From JBOGEN01 sp050743265 (lineage in GTDB: Bacteria > Actinomycetota > Actinomycetes > JBOGEN01), in contig JBOGEN010000119.1 of assembly GCA_050743265.1 (NCBI GenBank), forward strand, positions 1 to 48,511: 48,511 nucleotides of DNA, read 5' to 3'. Of the stretch, positions 10,005 through 18,280 are shown in pieces (within the stretch, counting starts at the first letter, position 1; each line of letters begins with the position of its first letter). The notes beneath the pieces are model-generated. The model searched no databases, had not been told where the DNA came from, and saw only the letters and a program-made list of their open reading frames with translations. The position numbers and the translations under genes are program-made.

Positions 10005-10978
10005 GGGACCATGGTGACGGCCTCCAGCCACCGCAGGGGCGTCTCCGGCCTCTCGCAGGACTCCGGCCGCCGGGTCGGGCCCTCACGCTCGTCCACGGTG
10101 ACGGTCCACCGGCGCCCGTCTCGGGCCGAGACCGGCACGCTGACCGGTCCGGGGGCGCCGTCAGGGGCAGGGGACAGGCTCCCGACGTGCAGGTCGTCCA
10201 GCCCGGTGAGGCCGGTGCGGGTGCGGACGACCGCTTCGGCGACCTGACCGGGACGGTCCCAGGTCGACCGCCCTCGGTACCCGTCGAGCGCGAGCCGGCC
10301 CTGCTCCGCCTGGTCGACCACGTGGGCCGCGCTCCGGGCGTCCAGCCGGCCGTGGACGACGCCGTGCGGCAGGACGAGCGCCGTGGGCGCGAACCGGTGA
10401 CCGCCCAGGTGGGAGCACTCCCACACGCGGCCGTCTCCCAGCCGGGCCGCCAGGGCGGCCGCCAGGTCGCGCCCGCGCAGGGCACAGCAGCGGTCCCGCC
10501 GCCCGTTGGTGCAGACGAACACGACCGGGCCCGCCTCGGGCTCCCCGCCCTCGGGGCGCCCTGCCGCGAGCGCGTCCAGGTCGACGTCGAGCAGGGCGCG
10601 GGGGTCCTCGACCCGGTGACGCCGTAGCCAGGTCGCCCCGGGAACGGTGGACGCGGTCCACACCGTCCGGGGGGTCGGGTGGTGGTCGTCCGGGTGTGGG
10701 CCCGGCCGCCGTACCAGCAGCACCCGGACCGGCAGGGGCTCGGCCCTGGCAGCGAGGGTCGCCGCCACGCCCGCGTCGAGGTGACTCTGGGTGAGCGCGT
10801 CCCGCCCCCAGGGCCCGGGTTGCTCGACGACGAGCCACGCCGGGGCCACCGGCGCGGTGCCCGCCAGAGGCTCGTCCAGGTCGCGGGCGGCGGCCGAGCA
10901 GGTGCCGTCGAGGACGGGTGACCTCACGGGCGGACCGTCGCCGTCCAGCGAGGCATGAGCCGGGCGGACCGGGGGCAC
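9995..10978 (-). CDS. Sucrase/ferredoxin-like (Suc_Fer-like) thioredoxin-fold ferredoxin
   Basis: 327 residues. The C-terminal half holds FVCTNGRRDRCCALRGRDLA and VWECSHLGGHRFAPT, the Cys and His residues of the thioredoxin-like [2Fe-2S] ferredoxin fold of the Suc_Fer-like family. The N-terminal half is less conserved, with SHLDAGVAATLAARAEP. Redox partner and substrate are unknown. The GTG at 10978 is the longest reasonable start but has no good ribosome site; GTG 10927 is an alternative. It is divergent from the APC permease with 54 bp between starts, and convergent with parE. Confidence 0.88.
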   Translation of the reverse strand: MPPVRPAHASLDGDGPPVRSPVLDGTCSAAARDLDEPLAGTAPVAPAWLVVEQPGPWGRDALTQSHLDAGVAATLAARAEPLPVRVLLVRRPGPHPDDHHPTPRTVWTASTVPGATWLRRHRVEDPRALLDVDLDALAAGRPEGGEPEAGPVVFVCTNGRRDRCCALRGRDLAAALAARLGDGRVWECSHLGGHRFAPTALVLPHGVVHGRLDARSAAHVVDQAEQGRLALDGYRGRSTWDRPGQVAEAVVRTRTGLTGLDDLHVGSLSPAPDGAPGPVSVPVSARDGRRWTVTVDEREGPTRRPESCERPETPLRWLEAVTMVPQG

Positions 10979-11032
10979 AGGGCGACCACGGAACCGACAC
11001 GGCCGGGCACGGCCTCGTCACGGGGAGGATCC

Positions 11033-12406
11033 ATGAGCGGTGACGTTGCCGACGCACCAGGGAACGGCGACGGGCTACGCCGGGTGATCAGCAGGCCGTT
11101 GCTCACACTGTTCATCATCGGGGACATCCTCGGCGCCGGCATCTACGCCCTCACCGGCGAGGTCGCCGGGGAGGTCGGCGGGGCCCTGTGGGCTCCCTTC
11201 GTCATCGCGTTCACGGTGGCGCTGCTCACCGCGTGCGCGTATGTCGAGCTGGTCGGCAAGTACCCGCGGGCCGCGGGCGCCGCGCTGTACACGCAGCGGG
11301 CCTTCGGCATCCCGTTCGTGACGTTCCTCGTGGCGTTCGCGGTGATGGCCTCCGGGCTGACCTCGGCGAGCACGTCCGCGCGTGCGTTCGGGGGCGACTA
11401 CCTCGCGGAGTTCGTGTCGCTGCCGGTCGCGCTCGTCGGCGTCGTGTTCATCCTCGTGCTGGCCGCGCTCAACTTCCGCGGCGTGTCCGAGTCGGTCAAG
11501 GCGAACGTCGTCTTCACCCTGGTCGAGGTCACCGGCCTGCTCGTCATCGTGGCGATCGGGGTGTACGCGGTCGCCTCCGGCGACGGGGAGCCGGCCCGGC
11601 TCACCGAGTTTGCCGAAGGAGACGGACCGGTGGTGGCCATGCTCGCGGGCGCCTCGCTCGCGTTCTTCGCGTTCGTCGGGTTCGAGGACTCGGTGAACAT
11701 GGCGGAGGAGGTCAAGGACCCCCGCCACACGTACCCGCGGGCGCTGTTCGTCGGGGTCTTCACGGTGGCGACGATCTACCTGCTCGTCGCGGCGACCTCG
11801 TCGCTGCTCGTGCCGGCCGAGCGGCTGGCCGGCTCGTCCGGGCCGCTGCTCGAGGTCGTGAAGGCGGGGGGCTTCACGTTCCCGCCCAAGCTGTTCGCGG
11901 CGATCGCGCTCTTCGCGCTCATGAACACGGCGCTCATCAACCTGCTCATGGCCTCCCGGCTGGTGTACGGGATGGCGCGTGAGCGCATCGTCCCCCCGGC
12001 GCTGGGCCGCGTGCACCCGCGCCGGCGTACGCCCTGGGTCGCGATCATCTTCACCACGGTGCTCGCCCTCGGTCTCGTCACCACGGGCGAGGTGGAGCAG
12101 CTCGGCGACACGACCGCGCTGCTGCTGCTCTGCGTGTTCGCGCTCGTCAACGTGGCCGTGCTCGTGCTGCGCCGCGACACGGTGGAGCACGAGCACTTCC
12201 GTGCCCCTACCTGGGTGCCGGTCGCCGGCGCGGTCAGCTGCGTCGTGCTGGCCACTCCGGTGGTCGACCGGGACGCCAGCGTGTACGCGACCGCGGGTGG
12301 GCTCGTCGCGCTCGGGATGCTGCTGTGGCTGGTCAACCGCCTGGTCCACGGCCCGGCCGAGGCACGTCCCGACGAGGATGTCCCGTCCGAGCACGTGGAC
12401 GGCTGA
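11033..12406 (+). CDS. APC family amino-acid permease
   Basis: 457 residues with about 12 membrane segments. The first segment carries the glycine-rich substrate motif FIIGDILGAGIYALTGEVAG, and FFAFVGFEDSVNMAEEVKDP is the conserved segment after TM6, both typical of cationic or general amino-acid transporters of the APC superfamily. Substrate cannot be told. ATG 11033 follows GGGGAGG. The protein ends in a short acidic tail. The stop lies 4 bp from the convergent parC stop, inside a shared hairpin. Confidence 0.9.
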   Translation: MSGDVADAPGNGDGLRRVISRPLLTLFIIGDILGAGIYALTGEVAGEVGGALWAPFVIAFTVALLTACAYVELVGKYPRAAGAALYTQRAFGIPFVTFLVAFAVMASGLTSASTSARAFGGDYLAEFVSLPVALVGVVFILVLAALNFRGVSESVKANVVFTLVEVTGLLVIVAIGVYAVASGDGEPARLTEFAEGDGPVVAMLAGASLAFFAFVGFEDSVNMAEEVKDPRHTYPRALFVGVFTVATIYLLVAATSSLLVPAERLAGSSGPLLEVVKAGGFTFPPKLFAAIALFALMNTALINLLMASRLVYGMARERIVPPALGRVHPRRRTPWVAIIFTTVLALGLVTTGEVEQLGDTTALLLLCVFALVNVAVLVLRRDTVEHEHFRAPTWVPVAGAVSCVVLATPVVDRDASVYATAGGLVALGMLLWLVNRLVHGPAEARPDEDVPSEHVDG

Positions 12407-12419
12407 GGGCTCAGCCCTC
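12405..12419. terminator. Hairpin formed by the two convergent stop codons
   Basis: GAGGGC (12405-12410) pairs with GCCCTC (12414-12419). The 3-nt loop TCA (12411-12413) is the parC stop codon, and the permease stop (12404-12406) overlaps the other arm. A compact symmetric candidate for bidirectional termination, without a U-tract. Confidence 0.55.
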
Positions 12420-14882
12420 GGCGAGGGCACCAAGCGGGCTGCCCCCCAGGGCGGCCACCGTCCGCGACAGCGGGGTCCCCGACCCGTCCCGCCGGCCGAG
12501 CTCCGTCGGAAGGTCGATCGCCACGCCGGACGCGGCCGCGGCACGGGCCGGGGGAGCGCCCGCCCAGGCAAGCAGCAGCGCGTCCTCGCCCTTGAGGAAG
12601 CGATGGCACCTGACGCCGCCCGTCGCGCGCCCCTTCGCCGGGAAATCGGCGTACGGGGTGACCTTCACCGTGCCCGACTCAGTGCCCGGGAGCGCGCCGG
12701 ACCCCCCGGCGATCGTCACGACGACCGCGTCGGACGCAGGGTCGACCGCACCGAAGAACACGACGGCCGCCCCGGCCGTCAGCTTCACGCCCGCGACTCC
12801 GCCGGCGGCACGGCCCTGCCCCCGGACGCCGGACGCACCGAACCGCAGCAGCTGCGCCTCGGACGTGATGAAGACGAGGTCCTCCTCGCCGGTCACGAGG
12901 TCGACCGCGCCGATCACCTCGTCTCCGTCGCGGAGCCCGACGACCTCGAAAGCATCCTTGTGCGCCGGGTAGTCGGGTGCCAGCCGCTTGACGATCCCTT
13001 GCGCGGTGCCCAGCGCGAGACCCGGCCCGTCCGTCGGCAGGCCGGTCAGGGCGACGACCCGCTCTCCGGCGGCGAGGGAGAGGAACTCCGACAGCGGGGC
13101 GCCTCCGGCGAGGCTCGGCGCGTTCGCGGTCGGGGGCAGCATCGGCAGGTCCACGACGGACAGCCGGACCAGCCGCCCCCCAGACGTCACCGCGCCGATC
13201 TCGCCGCGCGCGGTCGTCCGGACCGCGGACACGAGGACGTCGTGCTTGGCGCGTCCGCCCTCGGCAGGCAGCGTCCCGTCTCCTGCAGTGCGGGCCAGCA
13301 GGCCCGTCGAGGACAGCAGCACCAGGCACGGGTCGTCCGTCACCTCGAGCGGGACGGCCGTGACGGGCTGCCCGGCCGCCTCGAGGAGGATGGTGCGCCG
13401 CGGCGTGGCGTACTCCTTCGCGACCGAAGCGAGCTCGTCCGACACGAGCGTGCGCAGCTTCGCGTCCGACTCGAGGATCTCGGTGAGCTCGGCGATCGTG
13501 CGGTGCAGCCCCTCGAGCTCCTCGCGCAGCTTCGACACCTCGAGCGAGGTGAGCCGGCGCAGCGGCATGTCGAGGATGTGCTGGGCCTGAACCTCGGAGA
13601 GGTCGAAGACCTCCATGAGCCGACCGCGGGCCTCCGCGGTGTCCCGGCTCGACCGGATGACCTGCACGACCTCGTCGATGTTGTCGAGCGCGACCAGAAG
13701 GCCCTCGACGATGTGCGCCCGCTCCTCGGCCCGCGCCTTGCGGTACGCGCAGCGCCGCCGTACGACGTCGAACCGGTGGTCGAGGTAGACGAGCAGCAGC
13801 TCCTTGAGCCCGAGCGTCATCGGCTGCCCGTCGACGAGGGCCACGCTGTTCATGCCGAACGAGTCCTCGAGCGGGGTGAGCCGGTAGAGCTCGGCCAGCA
13901 CCGCCTCCGGGTTGAACCCGTTCTTCACCTCGATGACGAGGCGCAGGCCGTGGGTCCGGTCGGTGAGGTCCTTGAAGTCCGTGACCCCCTGGAGCTTCTT
14001 GGACTTGACCAGGTCGGCGATCCGCTCGCGGACCCGCTCGGGACCCACGCCGTACGGCAGCTCGGTGACCACGATCCCGCGCCGGCGGGGGGTGACGTTC
14101 TCCACCCGGGCAGTCGCGCGGGTCTTGAAGCTGCCGCGTCCGTTCTCGTACGCCTCGCGGACGCCCTCCAGCCCGACGATCTTGCCGCCTTGCGGCAGGT
14201 CGGGCCCGGGGATGTAGCGCATGAGGTCGTCGAGCGAGGCGTCCGGATGCGCGATGAGGTGTCGGGCGGCCTCGATGACCTCGCCGAGGTTGTGCGGCGG
14301 CATGTTCGTCGCCATGCCGACCGCGATGCCGGACGCTCCGTTCACGAGCAGGTTGGGGAACGCCGCCGGCAGCACCACCGGCTCCTGCTCCTGCCCGTCG
14401 TAGTTGGCGCCGAAGTCGACGACGTCCTCGCCGAGGCTCGTCGTGAGCAGCAGCGCGGGCGCGGCCAGGCGTGCCTCGGTGTAGCGCATCGCGGCGGGCG
14501 GGTCGTCCCCGCCGAGGGACCCGAAGTTGCCGTGTCCGTCGACGAGCGGTACGCGCATCGCGAACGGCTGCACCATGCGTACCAGCGCGTCGTAGATCGC
14601 GCCGTCGCCGTGGGGGTGGAGCTTGCCCATGACCTCGCCGACGACGCGTGCGCTCTTCACGTGCCCGCGGTCGGGGCGCAGCCCCATCTCGGACATCATG
14701 TAGAGGATGCGCCGGTGCACCGGTTTGAGGCCGTCCCGCGCGTCGGGCAGGGCGCGCGAGTAGATGACCGAGTACGCGTACTCGAGAAAGCTGCCCTGCA
14801 TCTCGTCCGCGACGTCGATGTCGAGGATGTTCTCGGTGAAGTCCTCGGGCGGGGGCGGCGGGTTCTTCGTCCGTCGGGCCAT
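12411..14882 (-). CDS. parC: DNA topoisomerase IV subunit A (type IIA breakage-reunion subunit)
   Basis: 823 residues. The N-terminal winged-helix/tower part shows SFLEYAYSVIYSRALPD, the quinolone region KLHPHGDGAIYDALVRMVQP and the catalytic Tyr134 in AAMRYTEARL. A coiled coil and a beta-pinwheel C-terminal domain follow. No QRRGGKG GyrA box is present, which fits ParC (decatenation) rather than gyrase. Gly94 stands where E. coli GyrA has Ser83; the acidic residue four positions on (Asp98) is kept. ATG 14882 is the natural start. It is transcribed toward parE and convergent with the APC permease. The 131-bp gap to the next gene shows nothing clear. Confidence 0.95.
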   Translation of the reverse strand: MARRTKNPPPPPEDFTENILDIDVADEMQGSFLEYAYSVIYSRALPDARDGLKPVHRRILYMMSEMGLRPDRGHVKSARVVGEVMGKLHPHGDGAIYDALVRMVQPFAMRVPLVDGHGNFGSLGGDDPPAAMRYTEARLAAPALLLTTSLGEDVVDFGANYDGQEQEPVVLPAAFPNLLVNGASGIAVGMATNMPPHNLGEVIEAARHLIAHPDASLDDLMRYIPGPDLPQGGKIVGLEGVREAYENGRGSFKTRATARVENVTPRRRGIVVTELPYGVGPERVRERIADLVKSKKLQGVTDFKDLTDRTHGLRLVIEVKNGFNPEAVLAELYRLTPLEDSFGMNSVALVDGQPMTLGLKELLLVYLDHRFDVVRRRCAYRKARAEERAHIVEGLLVALDNIDEVVQVIRSSRDTAEARGRLMEVFDLSEVQAQHILDMPLRRLTSLEVSKLREELEGLHRTIAELTEILESDAKLRTLVSDELASVAKEYATPRRTILLEAAGQPVTAVPLEVTDDPCLVLLSSTGLLARTAGDGTLPAEGGRAKHDVLVSAVRTTARGEIGAVTSGGRLVRLSVVDLPMLPPTANAPSLAGGAPLSEFLSLAAGERVVALTGLPTDGPGLALGTAQGIVKRLAPDYPAHKDAFEVVGLRDGDEVIGAVDLVTGEEDLVFITSEAQLLRFGASGVRGQGRAAGGVAGVKLTAGAAVVFFGAVDPASDAVVVTIAGGSGALPGTESGTVKVTPYADFPAKGRATGGVRCHRFLKGEDALLLAWAGAPPARAAAASGVAIDLPTELGRRDGSGTPLSRTVAALGGSPLGALAEG

Positions 14883-15013
14883 GCGCGTCCGTGCTCTCCG
14901 TGGGGTTGCGTGTCGTCACGCGGGGCGGGTGACGTCCCCATTGTCGCGGGCGACGAGCCTCGCACGCCGCAGGCGGGCCGAACCCGTTGCCCGTCGCCCG
15001 CGCGCCCCTGGTC

Positions 15014-15679
15014 TCAGCGGGGTGCGCGGCCCACGACCTCGTGGACCAGCCCGTACGCCAGGGCCGCCTCGGCGTCCAGGGTGCGCCCGGCGCGGAGGTC
15101 GGACGCGACCTCGTCGATGTCCCGGCCCGTGGCCTCGGCGAGCAGCTCGTGCAGGTGGCCGAGCTGCCGTGCGTGCTGCTCTGCGGCTGTGGCGAGCTCG
15201 TCGGCCCGACCCTCGGCGCTGGCCCGTGGCTCGCGCAGCCACAGCATCGCGTGCGGGTCGGCGATCCTGCGGGTGCCCGCGGCGAGGACGGCCACGGCCG
15301 GCCCGCCCACGGCCCCGCGCGCGACGACCTCCACCGGCGTGGTCGCCAGGGCGACGGTCTCGGCGAGTACGAGCGCCGCGTCGAGGTCAGCGTCCGGGCA
15401 GGAGAGCATGACGCGGACCGGGCCGGTGCTCTCGGCGTCGAGCAGCATCACCTCGGCCGCGGCCCGCTGGGCCGTCTCGTCGTCGAGCCGGCCGGAGAGC
15501 AGCACGAGCCGCTCGCCGTGCAGCCGCTCGGCCAGGACGTCGGGCCAGCGTCGGGGGTCCGGGGTGACCATGGGCGGCGCCGATGCCGGGCGCTGCGGCT
15601 CGGGCGAGGGTGAGGGTGGCGATGGCCACCCGGGCGGCGGGACCTCGTACGGCCAGGGGTGGTCCGGGCGCTCAGGCAT
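15014..15679 (-). CDS. ClpP-like pseudoprotease (catalytic triad lost)
   Basis: 221 residues. After a Pro-rich N-terminal tail (1-45) the chain follows the ClpP/crotonase fold: ERLVLLSGRLDDETAQRAAA, then AVGGPAVAVLAAGTRRIADP, then LDAEAALAYGLVHEVV. By aligning to E. coli ClpP, Ser97 becomes Gly126, His122 becomes Arg149 and Asp171 becomes Gly198, so all three catalytic residues are missing. It should therefore not be a protease; it may bind a Clp ATPase or ClpP, or act as a scaffold (inference). The start ATG 15679 lies 8 nt inside the end of the XRE gene with GGGAGGA upstream, so translation is coupled. No true clpP or clpX is nearby. Confidence 0.82.
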   Translation of the reverse strand: MPERPDHPWPYEVPPPGWPSPPSPSPEPQRPASAPPMVTPDPRRWPDVLAERLHGERLVLLSGRLDDETAQRAAAEVMLLDAESTGPVRVMLSCPDADLDAALVLAETVALATTPVEVVARGAVGGPAVAVLAAGTRRIADPHAMLWLREPRASAEGRADELATAAEQHARQLGHLHELLAEATGRDIDEVASDLRAGRTLDAEAALAYGLVHEVVGRAPR

Positions 15680-16040
15680 GGGGTCCTCCCAGGTCGGGGT
15701 CGCCGCGGTGGCCGCCGCGGTGGTCGGCTCGGGGGTCGGCTCGGGGGTCGGCCGGGCGGCCGGCGTGTAGACCGGAGTCTGCGCCGGCCCGGGGAGTGAC
15801 GCGCAGCTCCAGGTCGTGGCCGACGGCCGCGGCGTACCGGGCCAGGGTCGACAGCCGGACGTCGACGGCCCCCGACTCCAACCGCGCCACGACCGGCTGG
15901 GACGTGCCCATTCGCGCCGCCACGGTGGTCTGGGACAGCCCCGAGGCCCGCCGCGCCTCGGACAGCGCGGCGATCACGTCGCGTCGACGCGCCGCGGCCT
16001 CACGGAACCCGGGGAACACCGGGAGCCCGTCGCCGCTCAT
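15672..16040 (-). CDS. XRE-family helix-turn-helix regulator with repeat tail
   Basis: 122 residues. A Cro/C1-type HTH spans about residues 26-80: GLSQTTVAARMGTSQPVVAR followed by LSTLARYAAAVGHDLELRV, closest in style to HigA-like antitoxin regulators. The tail (83-122) is low-complexity, with Asp-Pro-Arg-Ala and His-Arg-Gly-Gly units partly encoded by a 12-bp tandem repeat (GGTCGGCTCGGG at 15722-15745). ATG 16040 is preceded by TAGCGT exactly 7 nt upstream, so the transcript is probably leaderless. The gene overlaps the ClpP-like gene by 8 nt. It may regulate this small set; no classical toxin is recognised. Confidence 0.85.
   Translation of the reverse strand: MSGDGLPVFPGFREAAARRRDVIAALSEARRASGLSQTTVAARMGTSQPVVARLESGAVDVRLSTLARYAAAVGHDLELRVTPRAGADSGLHAGRPADPRADPRADHRGGHRGDPDLGGPHA
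15722..15745. repeat. 12-bp tandem repeat in the XRE tail
   Basis: GGTCGGCTCGGG occurs twice in a row and decays into a third partial copy. It encodes the repeated Asp-Pro-Arg-Ala units at the C-terminus of the XRE protein. Confidence 0.85.
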
Positions 16041-16047
16041 GCCGGTA

Positions 16048-16053
16048 ACGCTA
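16048..16053 (-). promoter_or_regulatory. -10 box for leaderless XRE transcript
   Basis: On the minus strand TAGCGT lies 7 nt before ATG 16040. A second -10-like box, TATGAT, is at 16064-16069. The surrounding 30 bp is the most AT-rich stretch nearby and could hold an operator for the XRE protein. Confidence 0.6.
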
Positions 16054-16077
16054 TACCAGAAACATCATACGCACGGG

Positions 16078-16731
16078 CTATCCGTCCGCTGGCGGGGGAA
16101 GCCAGGGCCGGGCGGGGAGGTCCCGCTCGGGCTCGGCCACGAGCTCTCGGGTGGGGACGTCGACCCGGAACCCGCGACCTACGGGCAGTGTGCCCTCGGC
16201 CCGCAGGACGGCCAGGTCGGGCTCGGGGTAGCCGACGAGCTGCCGGGCTTCCTGCAGTGCAGCCTGGTCGAGCGTGGCGTCGTCATCCCGCTCGGCGCCT
16301 TCCAGCACGGTTGCCGACATGGTGTGCCGGATCTGGCCGGTGCTGGCGTCGTAGACGACCCGGGTCGGGAGGGAGAAGATCGGAGTGAGGACGAACTTTC
16401 CGCTCTCTTTCGGGAAGATCGTGCCCACCATCGACGCCCAGCCGTCGGACACCGCGACCGTGAAGGTGACCCGTCGGCAGCCGTCGATCCGGACTCGAGC
16501 AGCCTCGGCGATGGACATCGTCTCGGTGCTGAAGTGCTCACCCGCGGCGTCGAGGTAGGCCGACACCCACGCGTGCGCGCCGGTCGACACCCTGCCGGTG
16601 ATCCTGTTCGGCCGGAAGCTTGCCAACGTGGCCACCGCGACGACGTCGGCCGTGAAGATGAACACCTTCTGGCTGGCCGTCTCGGTGGTACTACTCGAGA
16701 CATAGGCCGTACCGGTCGCGAGAACGGACAC
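16078..16731 (-). CDS. Unknown protein, 217 aa, upstream of the XRE regulator
   Basis: I do not recognise a family. The chain looks beta-rich: alternating stretches such as KVFIFTADVVAVATLASF, VTFTVAVSDGWASM and VLTPIFSLPTRVVYDAST, then an acidic helical segment, and a Pro-rich end. There is no signal peptide or membrane segment; two Arg/Asp-rich loops could form a binding surface. GTG 16731 is chosen because AGGGGGG lies 6 nt upstream; an upstream ATG at 16767 has no such site. The third-position GC bias looks somewhat weaker than in neighbouring core genes (by eye), which may mean later acquisition. It lies 37 bp upstream of the XRE gene on the same strand. Confidence 0.7.
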   Translation of the reverse strand: MSVLATGTAYVSSSTTETASQKVFIFTADVVAVATLASFRPNRITGRVSTGAHAWVSAYLDAAGEHFSTETMSIAEAARVRIDGCRRVTFTVAVSDGWASMVGTIFPKESGKFVLTPIFSLPTRVVYDASTGQIRHTMSATVLEGAERDDDATLDQAALQEARQLVGYPEPDLAVLRAEGTLPVGRGFRVDVPTRELVAEPERDLPARPWLPPPADG

Positions 16732-16858
16732 GCCACACCCCCCTGGCGATCGGCCGGAAGCGAACACCGTCAGTATGTGCTGCGGGTGTGAGCCGCGCCG
16801 CGCATTGGCAGCCGTCGGCCGACCGAGACTGGCCGACCGACATCGCGGGGGCGAGCCG

Positions 16859-18220
16859 TCAGCCGACGTCAGGCAGCCGGGTGAGCGCCGAGGAGATGCG
16901 GCTCTGGTCGAGCTCGAGGTCTTCGACGGCGCCGGCGAGGTAGCTCTCGTACGCGCCCAGGTCGAAGTGGGCGTGCCCGCACAGCGCGGTGAGGATGGCC
17001 TTCTCCTCGCCCGTCTCCTTGCAGCGCAGGGCCTCCTCGATGCAGGCGGCCACCGCGTGCGTGGGCTCGGGTGCCGGCACGATGCCCTCCGTCCGGGCGA
17101 ACTGCACGCCCGCGGCGAAGCACTCGGACTGCTTCTTGGCGACCGCCTCGATCAGCCCGGTCTCGTAGAGGTGCGAGATGAGCGGGCTCATCCCGTGGTA
17201 GCGCAGCCCGCCGGCGTGGATCGGGTCCGGCACGAAGTCGTGCCCGAGCGTGTGCATCTTCAGCAACGGCGTCAGGCCCGCCGTGTCGCCGAAGTCGTAG
17301 CGGTACTCGCCGCGGGTCAGCGACGGGCACGCGGACGGCTCGACGGCCCGGATCGTCGGGCTGATCGTGCCGGCCAGCTTCTCCCGCAGGAACGGGAACA
17401 TGAGCCCGGCGAAGTTCGAGCCGCCCCCGGTGCACCCGACGATGAGGTCGGGGGTGTCGCCGGCCTTCTCGAACTGGCGCAGCGCCTCCTCCCCGATCAC
17501 GGTCTGGTGCAGCAGCACGTGGTTGAGCACGCTGCCGAGCGCGTAGTGCGCGGTCGGGTCGCCCGCAGCCACCTCGACAGCCTCGCTGATCGCGATGCCC
17601 AGCGACCCGGTGTGCGACGGGTCGTCGGCGAGCAGCTTGCGCCCGTACTCGGTCACCTCCGACGGGGACGGGTGCACGGTGGCGCCCCAGGTCTGCATGA
17701 GCAGCCGGCGGTACGGCTTCTGGTCCCAGCTCGCCCGGACCTGCCATACCTCGCACTCGAGGTCGTACTGGGCACAGGCGAACGCCAGCGCGCTGCCCCA
17801 CTGCCCGGCACCCGTCTCCGTGGTGAGCTTCCGGATGCCTGACTTCGCGCTGTAGTACGCCTGCGGCACGGCCGTGTTCGGCTTGTGCGAGCCCGCCGGG
17901 GAGACGCCCTCGTACTTGTAGTAGATCCGCGCGGGCGTGCCGAGTGCCTTCTCCAGCCGGCGCGCCCGGTACAGCGGGGAGGGTCTCCACAGCCGGTACA
18001 CGTCCAGGACCTCGTCCGGGATGTCCACGTAGGAGTCGGCCGTGACCTCCTGGGCGATGAGGTCCATCGGGAAGAGCGGCGCGAGGTCGTCGGGGCCGAT
18101 CGGCTGCATCGTCGCCGGGTGCAGTGGAGGCGGCGGGGGCGACGGGAGGTCCGGGACGATGTTGTACCAGCGCGTCGGCAGCTCCGACTCGTCGAGCAGG
18201 TACTTCGTGGGCTCGGTCAT
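16859..18220 (-). CDS. trpB2: Tryptophan synthase beta-like PLP enzyme (TrpB2)
   Basis: 453 residues, longer than ordinary TrpB (about 400) and of the TrpB2 type. It makes tryptophan from indole and serine, or uses a related beta-elimination substrate, with pyridoxal phosphate. The cofactor lysine is in EGVSPAGSHKPNTA, the phosphate-binding glycine loop is GCTGGGSNFAG, and the ammonium/catalytic segment TTETGAGQWGSALAFAC is intact. The ATG at 18220 has GGAGGGG just upstream. There is no trpA nearby, which is usual for TrpB2: it likely works on free indole or as a salvage enzyme (inference). Confidence 0.93.
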   Translation of the reverse strand: MTEPTKYLLDESELPTRWYNIVPDLPSPPPPPLHPATMQPIGPDDLAPLFPMDLIAQEVTADSYVDIPDEVLDVYRLWRPSPLYRARRLEKALGTPARIYYKYEGVSPAGSHKPNTAVPQAYYSAKSGIRKLTTETGAGQWGSALAFACAQYDLECEVWQVRASWDQKPYRRLLMQTWGATVHPSPSEVTEYGRKLLADDPSHTGSLGIAISEAVEVAAGDPTAHYALGSVLNHVLLHQTVIGEEALRQFEKAGDTPDLIVGCTGGGSNFAGLMFPFLREKLAGTISPTIRAVEPSACPSLTRGEYRYDFGDTAGLTPLLKMHTLGHDFVPDPIHAGGLRYHGMSPLISHLYETGLIEAVAKKQSECFAAGVQFARTEGIVPAPEPTHAVAACIEEALRCKETGEEKAILTALCGHAHFDLGAYESYLAGAVEDLELDQSRISSALTRLPDVG

Positions 18221-18280
18221 CGCTGGCCCCTCCAACAGAGCACTCGAGATGCGGGGTGTGGCGGTGACACTAGGCCGTGG

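Noticed and set aside
11979..15770. Plus-strand open frame of about 1,263 codons
   Set aside because: It runs antisense to parC and the ClpP-like gene and shows only low-complexity Arg/Pro-rich translation.
15672..16731. Classical HigBA or RelBE toxin-antitoxin pair
   Set aside because: The XRE part fits an antitoxin style, but neither neighbour shows a RelE/HigB or other known toxin motif.
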